A stretch of DNA of 64,000 nucleotides, from assembly GCA_020853975.1 (NCBI GenBank), contig JADYXW010000041.1, positions 30,541-94,540 of the forward strand, given 5' to 3'. Positions within the stretch are counted from its first letter, which is position 1. Every line of letters begins with the position of its first letter. Source of the DNA: Phycisphaerales bacterium (lineage in GTDB: Bacteria; Planctomycetota; Phycisphaerae; Phycisphaerales; UBA1924). The notes under the pieces are model-generated. The model did no database searches. It worked only from the letters and a program-made list of their open reading frames with translations, and was not told the origin of the DNA. Of the stretch, positions 45,778 to 54,978 are shown piece by piece. Both the position numbers and the translations under genes were made by a program.

Positions 45778-47850
45778 TCAGTCTGCTTCCTGGTACTCCA
45801 CCCGGACCCCCGCCGGCAGGGCCTCCAGGAAGTACTTCCCGTACCGCGCCGTCCGTACCCGGTCGTCCAACACGACCACCCGCCCCGTGTCCGAACGCCC
45901 GCGGATCAGCCTGCCGAAGCCCTGGAGGAACCGGATGACCGCCCGGGGGAGGGAGTCCTCCATGAAGGGGTTGCCCCCGCGGCCTTCGATCAGCTCGTAC
46001 CGGGCCTGGGTCAGCGGACGATCCGGGGGGTCAAACGGCAGCTTGGTGATGATGACATTCCGCAGCCCGCGCCCGCGAACGTCCACGCCCTGCCAGAAGC
46101 TCGCGGCCCCCAGGAGCACGCTGCGCTCGTCTTCGCGGAATCGCTGCAGCATCGCTGTGCGCGAACCGTCGCGGCCGTGGGCGAGCAGGGGCAGGCCCGA
46201 GGCTGCGAGAGGCCCGGCGAGCTCGGACGCACACTTGTTCAGCGCGGCGAAGCTCGTGAATAGCACGAATGCGCCGCCCTGCGTCTCTTCGACGTGCCTC
46301 AGGATCGCCCGCGACAACGGGGACAGCCTTCCCCCCGGTACCCCCAGAGGCTGCACGATCACCCGCACCTGCGTGGCGAAGTCAAAGGGCGACCCGAGTT
46401 GGAGGGTCGAGGCGCCCTCGCAGCCCAGCCTTCCCATCGCGTGGGCGAACGCGGTTTCCGATCGCTCCGTGGATTCTCCCGGTTTCACACGCCGGGTCGC
46501 CAGGGTGGCGCTCGTCAGCGTCACGCTGTGCTCCTGCCTGAACAGTCTCTCCCGCAGCATCGGCCCCACCTCGATGGGTGCGCAGGCAAAGGTCATCCGG
46601 CGGCTGAACCCGCGGGACTCATCTCCCCCGCCGGCCTCCACCCAGTACGCGCATTCCGAGAGCGCCTGGGAAACGAGTGTCGCCGCCTCCGCCGCGATCA
46701 TCTCCGCACGCTGGGCGTACGCCGTGAGTTCGTACCGGTCCGCGTCGTTCTTCACGGCGTCCTTCAGGCTGCTGAGGCGGAGCGAAAGCTCGCGCAGCGC
46801 AGGCGTCAGCACGTTGGTGACGACTCCGGGCTCCCTGATCCTCTTGCAGAGCGCCTCGCGGCCCGCGTCCTGTGTCCAGGAGCCGCCCTCGGTTCGCAGC
46901 AGGCCGGCCAGTTCGTCAAAGAAACCCCGCGCCGCAAGTGAGGCCTGATCCACAAGCACCAAGGCTCTCTCCAGAGAGCCCGTTTCCCCTACCGCCAGCG
47001 ACAACTGAGGTAGGTAACCCTTGCCCGTTCTCGGGTGGCTAAGCGTCGTCAGCAGATGCTGGACGCGCCCCTCGGCGAGCGAGACTCCGAAGTGCTCAGC
47101 GGCGACTTCCTCGACCATGTGGGCCTCATCGAGGATCACGTGGTCGTACTTTGGAAGAAAGCCGACGTCCTGGGCACGCAGCGCCAGGTCGGAGAAGAAC
47201 AGCGCGTGGTTGCAGATCAGGAGGTTTGCCTCTTCGAGACCGGCGCGCGCCTTCTGGAAGAAGCACTGGTCGTAGGTAGGGCACCTGCGCCCCATGCAGT
47301 TGCCCGAATCTGACTGCACGCGGTCCCACACGCCCGCTCGCTCGAGCGGGGGCAGGCTACTCAGCGTGCCGTCCGTCGTCGTGTACGCCCAGTCCTCGAT
47401 CACGTGGAGCGATCGACGGGCCGCGGCGTCCGCGAAGAGCCGGTCCTGCCTCTCGCTGGCGAGCCTCAGCCTTCGCACGCTCACGTAGTTTCCACGACCC
47501 TTGACCAGGATGGGCTTCAGTTCTGGTCCGTCCTCCACCGCGCGGTCCGCAAGCACCTCTCGCAGCACGGGGATGTCCTTCTCGACGAGCTGCTCCTGAA
47601 GCGAGATGGTGTGCGTCGCGACGACGACACGCTCCCCCCTCGCGAGACAACGGAGAATCGCGGGGACCAGGTAGGCAAAGCTCTTCCCCACGCCTGTGCC
47701 GGCCTCCACCAGCAGGTGGCTCCGACGCTCCATCGCCTCCGCAACGGCGAGCGCCATCCGCTGCTGCTCGGGCCGGAACTCAAAGCCGCTCCCCATCGCC
47801 GAGGCGATGGGTCCGGATTCTCCAAGGGCTTCGGCCGGTCCGTCGGGCAC
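45778..47850 (-). CDS. dinG: DinG/XPD-like ATP-dependent helicase
   Basis: 690 residues from GTG at 47850. SF2 helicase motifs: Walker A EAGTGVGKS (49-57), Q-like FRPEQQRMA, DEAH (241-244), SATLA, and motif VI QGFGRLIRGRSD. The iron-sulfur region has C185, C190 and C196, but the first ligand, usually in NYLC, reads NYVS here; C213 is nearby. Family members unwind damaged DNA or R-loops 5' to 3'. It is last in a probable PBP2-rodA-rsmG-prsW-dinG run but also has its own -10. Confidence 0.9.
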   Translation of the reverse strand: MPDGPAEALGESGPIASAMGSGFEFRPEQQRMALAVAEAMERRSHLLVEAGTGVGKSFAYLVPAILRCLARGERVVVATHTISLQEQLVEKDIPVLREVLADRAVEDGPELKPILVKGRGNYVSVRRLRLASERQDRLFADAAARRSLHVIEDWAYTTTDGTLSSLPPLERAGVWDRVQSDSGNCMGRRCPTYDQCFFQKARAGLEEANLLICNHALFFSDLALRAQDVGFLPKYDHVILDEAHMVEEVAAEHFGVSLAEGRVQHLLTTLSHPRTGKGYLPQLSLAVGETGSLERALVLVDQASLAARGFFDELAGLLRTEGGSWTQDAGREALCKRIREPGVVTNVLTPALRELSLRLSSLKDAVKNDADRYELTAYAQRAEMIAAEAATLVSQALSECAYWVEAGGGDESRGFSRRMTFACAPIEVGPMLRERLFRQEHSVTLTSATLATRRVKPGESTERSETAFAHAMGRLGCEGASTLQLGSPFDFATQVRVIVQPLGVPGGRLSPLSRAILRHVEETQGGAFVLFTSFAALNKCASELAGPLAASGLPLLAHGRDGSRTAMLQRFREDERSVLLGAASFWQGVDVRGRGLRNVIITKLPFDPPDRPLTQARYELIEGRGGNPFMEDSLPRAVIRFLQGFGRLIRGRSDTGRVVVLDDRVRTARYGKYFLEALPAGVRVEYQEAD

Positions 47851-47857
47851 GCGGCGG

Positions 47858-47863
47858 AGTGTA
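47858..47863 (-). promoter_or_regulatory. TACACT -10 element 7 nt before dinG GTG
   Basis: TACACT on the minus strand, seven bases before the GTG at 47850. No Shine-Dalgarno. It lies within the short gap after the prsW-like stop region. Confidence 0.4.
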
Positions 47864-47871
47864 CGGCGAGC

Positions 47872-48591
47872 TCACAACGCGAACCGTACTGCGGACATCG
47901 CGGCACCGCGCCCAACCAGCACCCGGAACACAACCATGCCGGTCAGCATGACAGTCATCGCGAGCCCGGTGGTCCAGGCCGGAGCCTCGCCGGTCTCAAG
48001 CCGCAGGCGGACGGCCTCGAACGCCGCAACGTCCCACGCCACGTGGAGGGCAACCGCAGCCCCGAAGCCGATCGGGAGCGCCAACGTTCCGGGGGAGGGT
48101 GGCCCGACCAGCGTACCAAGCCCCCACCCCCCAATGCCTCCCATGACCAGATGGCCCGCGAGCCGCACCGGCTCCTGCCAGGGGATGCCCGACGCACCGG
48201 GGTCGCTCCCGAGCAGCCACACGCTTTCCTCCAGGGCGGCCCCAAGGCCCGCGAAGGAGCCATAGATGAGCCCGTCGATAGGGTCGTTGAAGTGCCGACG
48301 GAAGCACGCCGCCACAAGGGCCACGGCCCCGAGCTTGCCAAGTTCTTCCGTCGCTCCCGCGAGCACCGAGTAGAACCCGCTCCCAAGCACTTCGGGCCAG
48401 TGGTCGGCCCCGGCAAGGATGATGCGCCCCTGCACCCGCCCCGCGATAAACATCATTCCAGCCCCCGCCACCATCACGAAGGCAATCGCGTGCCAAGGCT
48501 CGCGGTCGAGCAGGTCGTAACGCCGCACGACCCACCCGATGAAGCAGGCGCAGCCCGCGAGCGTCGCGTAGAGCACCATGGCCTCGGACAT
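47872..48591 (-). CDS. PrsW-family intramembrane metalloprotease-like protein
   Basis: 239 residues from MSEAMVLYATLAG; the ORF track includes an Arg-rich antisense-type extension. It is polytopic. PrsW-type motifs: AGATEELGKLGAV (EE at 82-83), FAGLGAALEESVWLL (EE at 121-122) and ALHVAWDV. In Bacillus PrsW cleaves an anti-sigma factor; no anti-sigma gene is nearby, so the substrate is unknown. It starts 7 nt after the rsmG stop, in operon order. Confidence 0.82.
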   Translation of the reverse strand: MSEAMVLYATLAGCACFIGWVVRRYDLLDREPWHAIAFVMVAGAGMMFIAGRVQGRIILAGADHWPEVLGSGFYSVLAGATEELGKLGAVALVAACFRRHFNDPIDGLIYGSFAGLGAALEESVWLLGSDPGASGIPWQEPVRLAGHLVMGGIGGWGLGTLVGPPSPGTLALPIGFGAAVALHVAWDVAAFEAVRLRLETGEAPAWTTGLAMTVMLTGMVVFRVLVGRGAAMSAVRFAL

Positions 48592-48598
48592 ACCGGTG

Positions 48599-49438
48599 CT
48601 ATCGGCTGTTTCGGTCCGGTGCTGAACCGGCCCCAAGGGGGGCGCGGGAGGGCTCGCCATCGCGCCGCGGATAGTCCCTGGGCGTGGGACCCACCTTGGA
48701 AAGCACCACCACGCGGCCCGTCGGCGTGTCCAGCGTCGTCTCGTGCACGGCGCGCAGCGTGCGCAGCGCCTCGGCCGCCGCCGCGAGCTCCGCCTCGGCC
48801 TTCTCGCCCTTGATGAGCGCCACAAGGCCCCCGGGCGCACCGCCCAGCGGGGCCCTTGCGAAGGGGACCGTCAGCTCCGCGAGCACGGGCAGAGCCCCAA
48901 CCGCTCGCGCGACGACCGCGTCGTACCGCTCTCGATGGCCTCCCTCGCGCCCGGTGGCGGACTTCAGCCCGCGGTCCTGGGCTGCGGCTTCCGCCCGTGC
49001 CTGCACCACGCGGCAGTTCGGAAGGCCAAGCTCCGCGGCCGCCTGATTGAGGAACGCCGCTTTCTTGCCCGTCGGCTCGAGCAACGTGAACTCGAGCGTG
49101 GGGCAGACGATGGCGAGCGGGATCCCGGGCAGCCCGCCTCCGGACCCGACATCGATGACCCGAGAGCCCTCGGGCAGCTCCGCGAGAACCGGCACCAGGG
49201 TCAGCGAGTCCAGGATGTGCCTCTCCCACCCCTTGGCCGGCTCGATGATCGCGGTGAGGTTCGCGAGTTGGTTCGCCGCGAGCAGCATCGCGAGATACCG
49301 GCCTAGTCGCTCTGTGTCACCCGGCTCGAACTCCAGACCAAGCGTGGCGGCCCGGTCCAGAAACTCGCCGGGCGGCGTGAGGGGCTGAATGCCGGCGAGC
49401 TGGAAGTCGAGGATGGGCCTTGGTGCGCTTTGAGCCAT
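48599..49438 (-). CDS. rsmG: 16S rRNA (guanine527-N7)-methyltransferase
   Basis: 279 residues. SAM-binding VIDVGSGGGLPGIPLAI and LLEPTGKKAAFLN, substrate region ANLTAI and RHILDSL, and ARAVGALPVLAEL. RsmG methylates G527 of 16S rRNA; loss gives streptomycin tolerance in several bacteria. Slightly long at the C-terminus. TACACT lies 10 nt before the ATG. It follows rodA by 25 bp. Confidence 0.94.
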   Translation of the reverse strand: MAQSAPRPILDFQLAGIQPLTPPGEFLDRAATLGLEFEPGDTERLGRYLAMLLAANQLANLTAIIEPAKGWERHILDSLTLVPVLAELPEGSRVIDVGSGGGLPGIPLAIVCPTLEFTLLEPTGKKAAFLNQAAAELGLPNCRVVQARAEAAAQDRGLKSATGREGGHRERYDAVVARAVGALPVLAELTVPFARAPLGGAPGGLVALIKGEKAEAELAAAAEALRTLRAVHETTLDTPTGRVVVLSKVGPTPRDYPRRDGEPSRAPLGAGSAPDRNSR

Positions 49439-49463
49439 GCGTGGCCGGAGTGTATGGGTGGAG

Positions 49464-50693
49464 CTAGGCGTCCTCGTCCTCCCACTCGAAGCTCTTTCGC
49501 AAGGTTACCTTTGGCCTGCGCACCGCGATGCTCCAGATGAGGCCCGCCATGAGCCACTGCGTGACCATACTTGAACCGCCGTGAGAGACCATGGGGAGCG
49601 TGATCCCGATGATCGGGAGCAGCCCCAGGTTCATGCCGACGTTTACGAACATCTGCCCCGCGACGAACCCCGTGAACGCCACCGGCAGCAGCCTTCCGAA
49701 GGGCTCGCGGCAGAGCCCGGCAGTCCAGAGGGCCCCGATCGCCCAGACGATGTACAGCAGAAGGACCGCGGTCCCGCCCATGAAGCCAAACCGTGCGCAG
49801 ACCACGGAAAACACCATGTCATTGTGCCGCTCGGGGAGCGCGTTGAACTTCACCAGCGTGCGAGCTCGCCCGTCGCCAAGCCCATCGAACCCTCCGGCGC
49901 CGGCGAGCCTCTGGGCGGTGACACTCTGCATGTTGATGTCGCGGTCGGCGGAATCATCCCCCTGGAGCTGCATGAACATCCCTCGGATGCGTGCCTGCTG
50001 GTGGGGGAGCAGCAGCGGGTACGAGGCCGGAGCCGCGAGCAGGGCCACCAGCACCACGAGCGCGAGGTGCTTGAACTTGGCCCCCGCCGCCACGAGCACC
50101 GCGAACAGCGCGGGGATGAAGAGGAGCGCCGACCCGAGATCCGGCTGCAGCGTGATGAGCCCGACGGGGACCGCGGTGATGATCGCAGGCGGCGCCAGCC
50201 CCAGCAGCGTGCGGTGGTTGGCCTTGTACCGCAGATACCAGGCGATGACGCACGCCCAGGCGATCTTCGCGAGTTCGGTCGGCTGAAAATCCACCGGCCC
50301 AAGGTCGATCCAGCTTCGCGCCCCGTTTCTGGGCCTCACCAGCCAGCTCGGAACCACGGGGATCAGCAGAAACACAAGCAGACCCACCGACATCGCAAGC
50401 AGCACCCACGAGGCGTAACCGTACCAGCGGTAGTGCGGGAGCGCGATCGCGCCCGCCGCCGCCAGTCCGGCCATCAGGTACGTAGCCTGCCTCATGGCCA
50501 GAGGCGTGAGCTGCGACACCGGGTGCCCGGTCGCGGACGCGCCGACATCGATCGCCGCGATGCCGATGAACGCCAGCAGCAGCGACGCGCCGATGGTCAG
50601 CCACGCGGGACCGGCGCGGGCCAGCACGCCCAGCACCGCTCGCACCGCCGCCGACACCCTCGCGTTGGAAGTTTGAGCGTGGGCGAAGCCCAT
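49464..50693 (-). CDS. rodA: SEDS peptidoglycan polymerase RodA
   Basis: 409-residue SEDS protein with about ten membrane helices. Signatures: RNGARSWIDLGPVDFQPTELAKIA, QPDLGSALLFIPALFAVL, LPERHNDMVFSVVCARFGF and GITLPMVSHGGSSMVTQ. RodA polymerises glycan strands with its partner PBP2, whose gene ends one base before this start. So this is the mrdA-mrdB pair of the elongasome. Confidence 0.95.
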   Translation of the reverse strand: MGFAHAQTSNARVSAAVRAVLGVLARAGPAWLTIGASLLLAFIGIAAIDVGASATGHPVSQLTPLAMRQATYLMAGLAAAGAIALPHYRWYGYASWVLLAMSVGLLVFLLIPVVPSWLVRPRNGARSWIDLGPVDFQPTELAKIAWACVIAWYLRYKANHRTLLGLAPPAIITAVPVGLITLQPDLGSALLFIPALFAVLVAAGAKFKHLALVVLVALLAAPASYPLLLPHQQARIRGMFMQLQGDDSADRDINMQSVTAQRLAGAGGFDGLGDGRARTLVKFNALPERHNDMVFSVVCARFGFMGGTAVLLLYIVWAIGALWTAGLCREPFGRLLPVAFTGFVAGQMFVNVGMNLGLLPIIGITLPMVSHGGSSMVTQWLMAGLIWSIAVRRPKVTLRKSFEWEDEDA

Positions 50694-53117
50694 CTAGAGG
50701 TATCCCTCCTCGATGAGCGCTCGCACGATCTGGGCGCAGATCGGGCCAGAGACCTTGCCGCCCGAGCCTCCATAGTCCACGACGACAGAGACGACAAAGC
50801 GGGGCCTGTCACGCCCCACCAGCACGACGAACCAGGAGTGGTCGCCCTCTTCGGCGATCTGACCCTTCAGCGGACCGTTCGGCCCGTCCGGGTCGTTGAT
50901 CACGATCCTCGGAGCGGTCGCTGTGCCCGTCTTGCCCCAGACCCGGACGCCCGGGATCTCGAACACCGGCTCCTGATGCTCGTTCCCCTGCGCGTCCGCC
51001 ACCATGATGTGGTGCCCCGTGCCCGAGCGGTCATTCACGGACCCGGAGAGTCCGGCCATCGCCGCGTCGATCGCCCCGGAAGGAATGCCAAGGTCCTCGG
51101 GCTCTGGCCTTCGGCGGCTGGTGATGACCCGCGGGGGCACGTACACCCCGCCCCGCACGATGGTCGCGTACGCGGAGGCGGCGTGCATGGGTGTCCACGT
51201 CACCGGCCCCTGACCGATGCCCATCTGGATGGCATCCCAGAGCTGCATGCCGTAGTCCTGGGCGTCGCTCCTGAAGCCGAGCCGCCCGCCGACCTCTCCG
51301 CCGACGCCGAGGTCGAATGTCTTTCCCACGTGGAACGCCTCGTAGGAATCGATGACACCCCCGGGGCCCATGCGCTGCCCGAGCGTGAAGAAGAAGATGT
51401 TGCAGGAGACCATGATGGCCTCTTCTGCGGTGGGCTCGTGATTCAGGAACGCGGTGTGCGTCTGCTGGAAGCGCTTGTAGATCCAGCACCGGAACTGGGT
51501 CGGACGGTTCTCGAACAGATGCCCGGTACAGTCGATCGTCTGCGAGAGGCTGAAGTTGCCCCGCTTGACCGCCTCGCACAGGAGCAAGGGCTTCACGATC
51601 GAGCCCGGCGTGTAGTACTTCCCGGTCGCCCGGTTGACCAGAGGCGTGTTGACCTCGTCTTTCAGCAGGTCCGCCATCTCGGTCCGCAGTCGCGAGCGAC
51701 CCGGCGAGGGCATGGAGACCATCGCCAGAACGTCACCGGTCTCGACGTCGAGCACCACCGCGGCGCCATTCAGGGGGGACCCCACGGGCTTCGTGGCGCT
51801 CTCCTGCTTGTGCCAGGGCTGCACGCTCGCGAGCCCGGCCTGCGGGGTCATGATCGCCTGCACCCTCGCCTGCAGCATGATGTCCAGCGCGAGGTGGACG
51901 TCCCCGCCCGGACGGGCGGGCAGGGCCTCGCGGGCCCCGGTGTCGAGATGGGTCGTGAGATATCCGCGCAGCCCCCGCAACGTCAGCTCTTCGGAACGTT
52001 CAACTCCGGTCGCGCCCACGCGGTCACCATCCCGGTACGAGCCCAGATCGACCCCGAGGCCCTCGTACGCCCGCTGTCGGTCCGCCGGGTTCGCCAGCAG
52101 ATAGGCGTCGCGCCGCTCCGCGTCGCCGACCGTGCGGACGAGGCGCCCCTCACGCTCCTCCTCGACGCTGCCGTACACGCGGTCCCGCATCGTCCCCAGT
52201 ACATGAACCGCGACACCCTCCACCTCAACCGCGAGGGGCTCATCGGACCTGAGCGGCGAGGGAAACTGCGATCGGTCGAGTGAGACGACCAGCGACTCGA
52301 ATGGGTACTCACGGTCGCCGGAGTCCCGAACGACGAGCCCCGGGATGAGGTCCACGTCCGCGAAGGCCTCCGCGTTTGCCTGGCGCAGCCGGTCATCCTC
52401 GCCGGGAAGGGGCACGCTCGATGTCTCCTCCGCCAGGCGCCGGCACTCGAACCCAACCTGATCGGTCACACGCGAGACGAGCACGTGCGCCTGCGTGCGC
52501 TCGGCGATCGGCTCCTCCGCCCGCCGCTGAATCGCGCGCGACTCGCGTGCATCCGGCGTCTCACCCCGCTCGGCCCACACAGCGAGTTCAGCCTTGAGCC
52601 TCTGCTCGGTGATGTGCTTCTGGCGTGCCTCCACCCGGCGGATCACCTCGTCCCGCCGCACCTCGAGCTCCGGCCGCGAAACCCCCGCAGCCTCGGCGAG
52701 ACGGTTCCACGCCTGATCCGCGTGCGCCTGGAAGGGAGGCAGGAATCGCTCTGTGAGCCGGGCCCGCCCTTCCGGGCCAAGCCCGGCCCAGCCTGAGCCC
52801 GCCGACCGCCGTGCTGCCTCGCGGGCCGCGGCTCGGGCCCAGTCCCCGGTGATCGCCGGGTAGGTCACCGCGAGGTCATAGCTCGGACGATCTTGAGCGA
52901 GCACGCGACCCTTTCGGTCCAGAACGCGCCCGCGTACCGTCGGTGTCTGGACGCTGCGGACGAGCCGGGATTCGGCCTGTCGTCGGAGTTCATCGCCCCG
53001 GACGATGGAGAGGTTCGCCAACTGGGCTGCCAGAGGTGCCGCCCCCGCGCTTACGAGCAGCAGCAGCACCAGCAACCTGCGGTGAAACATCTTCGGGATA
53101 AGCGTCTTGACAAGCAT
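50694..53117 (-). CDS. mrdA: Penicillin-binding protein 2 (transpeptidase)
   Basis: 807 residues starting MLVKTLIPKMFHRR, then one membrane helix. The N-terminal pedestal domain has RGRVLDRKGRVLAQD. The transpeptidase motifs are GSIVKP (SxxK, about 503), SCN and WGKTGTA. With TNxE-like pedestal regions it is longer than E. coli PBP2 (633), mainly through a charged insertion around 100-230. It crosslinks peptidoglycan in the periplasm with RodA. Start chosen at the first Met before the helix. Confidence 0.94.
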   Translation of the reverse strand: MLVKTLIPKMFHRRLLVLLLLVSAGAAPLAAQLANLSIVRGDELRRQAESRLVRSVQTPTVRGRVLDRKGRVLAQDRPSYDLAVTYPAITGDWARAAAREAARRSAGSGWAGLGPEGRARLTERFLPPFQAHADQAWNRLAEAAGVSRPELEVRRDEVIRRVEARQKHITEQRLKAELAVWAERGETPDARESRAIQRRAEEPIAERTQAHVLVSRVTDQVGFECRRLAEETSSVPLPGEDDRLRQANAEAFADVDLIPGLVVRDSGDREYPFESLVVSLDRSQFPSPLRSDEPLAVEVEGVAVHVLGTMRDRVYGSVEEEREGRLVRTVGDAERRDAYLLANPADRQRAYEGLGVDLGSYRDGDRVGATGVERSEELTLRGLRGYLTTHLDTGAREALPARPGGDVHLALDIMLQARVQAIMTPQAGLASVQPWHKQESATKPVGSPLNGAAVVLDVETGDVLAMVSMPSPGRSRLRTEMADLLKDEVNTPLVNRATGKYYTPGSIVKPLLLCEAVKRGNFSLSQTIDCTGHLFENRPTQFRCWIYKRFQQTHTAFLNHEPTAEEAIMVSCNIFFFTLGQRMGPGGVIDSYEAFHVGKTFDLGVGGEVGGRLGFRSDAQDYGMQLWDAIQMGIGQGPVTWTPMHAASAYATIVRGGVYVPPRVITSRRRPEPEDLGIPSGAIDAAMAGLSGSVNDRSGTGHHIMVADAQGNEHQEPVFEIPGVRVWGKTGTATAPRIVINDPDGPNGPLKGQIAEEGDHSWFVVLVGRDRPRFVVSVVVDYGGSGGKVSGPICAQIVRALIEEGYL

Positions 53118-53194
53118 GGCGCGGCGTCCGAACGGGCCGACGCCGGCCCGCGCATCCCATCGACCAACCCCCGCCCCCAAGCGTACTTTCCGCC

Positions 53195-53977
53195 TCAGCC
53201 GCAGGCCCGGATTTCACCCGCTGCTCGGTCATACTCCGGCACCACGCTCAGCCAGTCGATCCGGGCGCACGTCGAGACGTCCGCACCCAGCCCCTGCGCG
53301 ATCAGGTTCCGCCCGCCCCGGCTGGCCTTCATGGCCCCCTCCAGATCGTCCCTGCCGCCTCGCCAGGCGAGCATGGCCAGCCTCGCGCTGTCGTCACCCT
53401 GAAGCGAGCGGCCAGCCGCGACGAGCCGCTCCGCCATCGCACCCGCGGGGAGCACGTCATCCAGGCCCACCTCATCGCGGGTGCCGCAGCAGAGCAGGTG
53501 GGCAGGCCTCGGATCGGCTTGGACTTCGCCGCACACGGCGATGAGGTTCGCAAACGACCCCACAAGCACCCGCTCCGCGCCGCGCGCGTGCAGCAACGCT
53601 GCGGTGCCGTTGGTCGTCGTGAAAACGACGGTACGGCCGGCCACCTTCTCTGGCGTGTAGTTCGAAGGCGAGTTGTCCAGCTCAAAGCCCGGAACCCGAA
53701 GGCCCCCTCGCTCCCCGCCGCAGACGACCTTGTGCCCCAGGGCCCGCATTCGGTCCGCCGCTTGCCCCGCGTCGGCGACGGTGAGCACGGGAACCACCGC
53801 CCGGGCCCCCGCACCAAGCGCCGCGGCGATGGTCACGCTCGCCCGGATCGCATCGATCACCACGACGACACCTCCGGCCAGCGCGGCGGGCGCGACATCC
53901 GACGCGTGCAGGTGCACGTGCAGAGGCCGCGGACCCGGGGGGTGCGGCGGCGGAGGAGGCAGGTCTGGGGCCGACAT
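53195..53977 (-). CDS. comB: 2-phosphosulfolactate phosphatase (ComB)-like
   Basis: 260 residues. ComB family features: VVVIDAIRASVTIAAAL, VCGGERGGLRVPGFELDNSP, VVFTTTNGTAALL and CCGTRDEVGLDDVLPAGAM. ComB dephosphorylates phosphosulfolactate in coenzyme M or sulfolactate synthesis. No comA or other sulfonate gene is nearby, so the biological substrate is uncertain. A Pro-rich N-terminal tail precedes the domain. Confidence 0.88.
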   Translation of the reverse strand: MSAPDLPPPPPHPPGPRPLHVHLHASDVAPAALAGGVVVVIDAIRASVTIAAALGAGARAVVPVLTVADAGQAADRMRALGHKVVCGGERGGLRVPGFELDNSPSNYTPEKVAGRTVVFTTTNGTAALLHARGAERVLVGSFANLIAVCGEVQADPRPAHLLCCGTRDEVGLDDVLPAGAMAERLVAAGRSLQGDDSARLAMLAWRGGRDDLEGAMKASRGGRNLIAQGLGADVSTCARIDWLSVVPEYDRAAGEIRACG

Positions 53978-53983
53978 GCCCCG

Positions 53984-53989
53984 AGCGTA
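53984..53989 (-). promoter_or_regulatory. TACGCT -10 element 6 nt before comB start
   Basis: TACGCT on the minus strand, then CGGGGC, then ATG at 53977. No Shine-Dalgarno; predicted leaderless. Confidence 0.5.
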
Positions 53990-54001
53990 CGCGCGATGCA
54001 G

Positions 54002-54301
54002 CTACTTGCCGTAGGCCTGAACGACCTTCCCACCCGCGCAGATAACCGTGATCTCGAGCGAAGATGACTTCCAGGTGTAGGTCTGCTGCGAGTTGCCGCT
54101 GGATGAGCCCGCGACGCCCCCAGCGTTGATCGACATGCCGCTCTGGTCCGCCCGCTCACCCTTGCCCAAGATCCGCTCGACCTCCTGGATCGTCATGCCG
54201 GGCTTGATGCGATCCAGATTGGCCTGCGTCACCTTGCTCTCGCAGGCGACCATGAGGGAGAGCAAACCAATCAGGACGGGGGTCAGAATCCGGCTGCGCA
54301 T
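54002..54301 (-). CDS. BamE/SmpA-like small lipoprotein
   Basis: 99 residues. Lipoprotein signal ending LSLMVACES with C20 as lipidation site. The domain ANLDRIKPGMTIQEVERILGKG is the BamE/SmpA-OmlA-type repeat; the C-terminal half YTWKSSSLEITVICAGGKV fits the fold. BamE helps outer membrane protein assembly in proteobacteria, but many unrelated lipoproteins share the domain. AAGGAG precedes the ATG. Confidence 0.8.
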   Translation of the reverse strand: MRSRILTPVLIGLLSLMVACESKVTQANLDRIKPGMTIQEVERILGKGERADQSGMSINAGGVAGSSSGNSQQTYTWKSSSLEITVICAGGKVVQAYGK

Positions 54302-54411
54302 GACGGGCTCCTTTGGGGGCAGTCTACCAGCGGGTGGCCCCCGCTGCCCCGGTGGAAGCCCCGGCCCGCAATCGACAGGTGCCCCCGCCCGCTCCCGGCG
54401 ATACTACAGCC

Positions 54412-54429
54412 CGGACCAAGGCTGGTCCG
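54412..54429. promoter_or_regulatory. Palindrome CGGACCA-AGGC-TGGTCCG before bactofilin gene
   Basis: A perfect 7-bp inverted repeat in the leader of the bactofilin gene, 29 nt before its ATG and upstream of AAGGAG. It may be an operator or a leader hairpin. It has no T-run. Confidence 0.4.
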
Positions 54430-54458
54430 ATAGGTGGACGATCCAAGGAGACACTCCA

Positions 54459-54944
54459 ATGGCTGATGCGGGCGAACTGACGGTGATTGGGCAGGGCACG
54501 GTACTTCGGGGCGAACTGCAGGCGGCGGGACCCGTTCGCGTGCTCGGCTCCGTCGAGGGCCAGGTGAGCTGCACGAGCGAGTTGCACATCGGCCCGTCCG
54601 CCCAGGTGTCCGCGAGCGTGGAGGCGGAGACCGTGGTGGTCGAGGGCCGCGTACAGGGTGACATCCTGGCTCGCCAGAGGTTGCAGCTCGGACCCAAGGC
54701 CAACGTGCAGGGCGACATCACCTCCGGGGCGTTGACTGTCGCCGAAGGTGCGACGTTTGTGGGCAGAGTTGCGGTGGGTGGAGAGGCCGTCAGCGGGTTC
54801 CGCAAGCAAACTCCCGACCCCAAGCCGCGCGCAACCAAGGCGCCGGCGACCGAGCCCAAGCCCGAGACTACCACCGCCGACTGGCTCGGGCAGCAGGCCA
54901 AGACCCCGAGCTGGGTGAAGGCCGCGGCCGGCACGGACGCCTGA
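54459..54944 (+). CDS. Bactofilin (polymer-forming cytoskeletal protein)
   Basis: 161 residues from ATG 54459 with AAGGAG 8 nt upstream. The bactofilin beta-helix repeats run from TVIGQGTVLRGELQAAGPVRVLGSVEG to NVQGDITSGALTVAEGATFVG. A Pro/Lys/Thr-rich C-terminal tail (KPRATKAPATEPKPE) ends near DWLGQQAKTPSWV. Bactofilins polymerise without nucleotide and scaffold cell-shape enzymes. It is followed by a second, zinc-ribbon bactofilin. Confidence 0.9.
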   Translation: MADAGELTVIGQGTVLRGELQAAGPVRVLGSVEGQVSCTSELHIGPSAQVSASVEAETVVVEGRVQGDILARQRLQLGPKANVQGDITSGALTVAEGATFVGRVAVGGEAVSGFRKQTPDPKPRATKAPATEPKPETTTADWLGQQAKTPSWVKAAAGTDA

Positions 54945-54978
54945 GCGCCGGGTTTGGGGGCCGCAGAAGGGCTGACGC

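Noticed and set aside
49581-52283. 900-aa ORF on plus strand
   Set aside because: Antisense to rodA and PBP2; Arg/His/Pro-rich composition typical of a GC-rich shadow frame.
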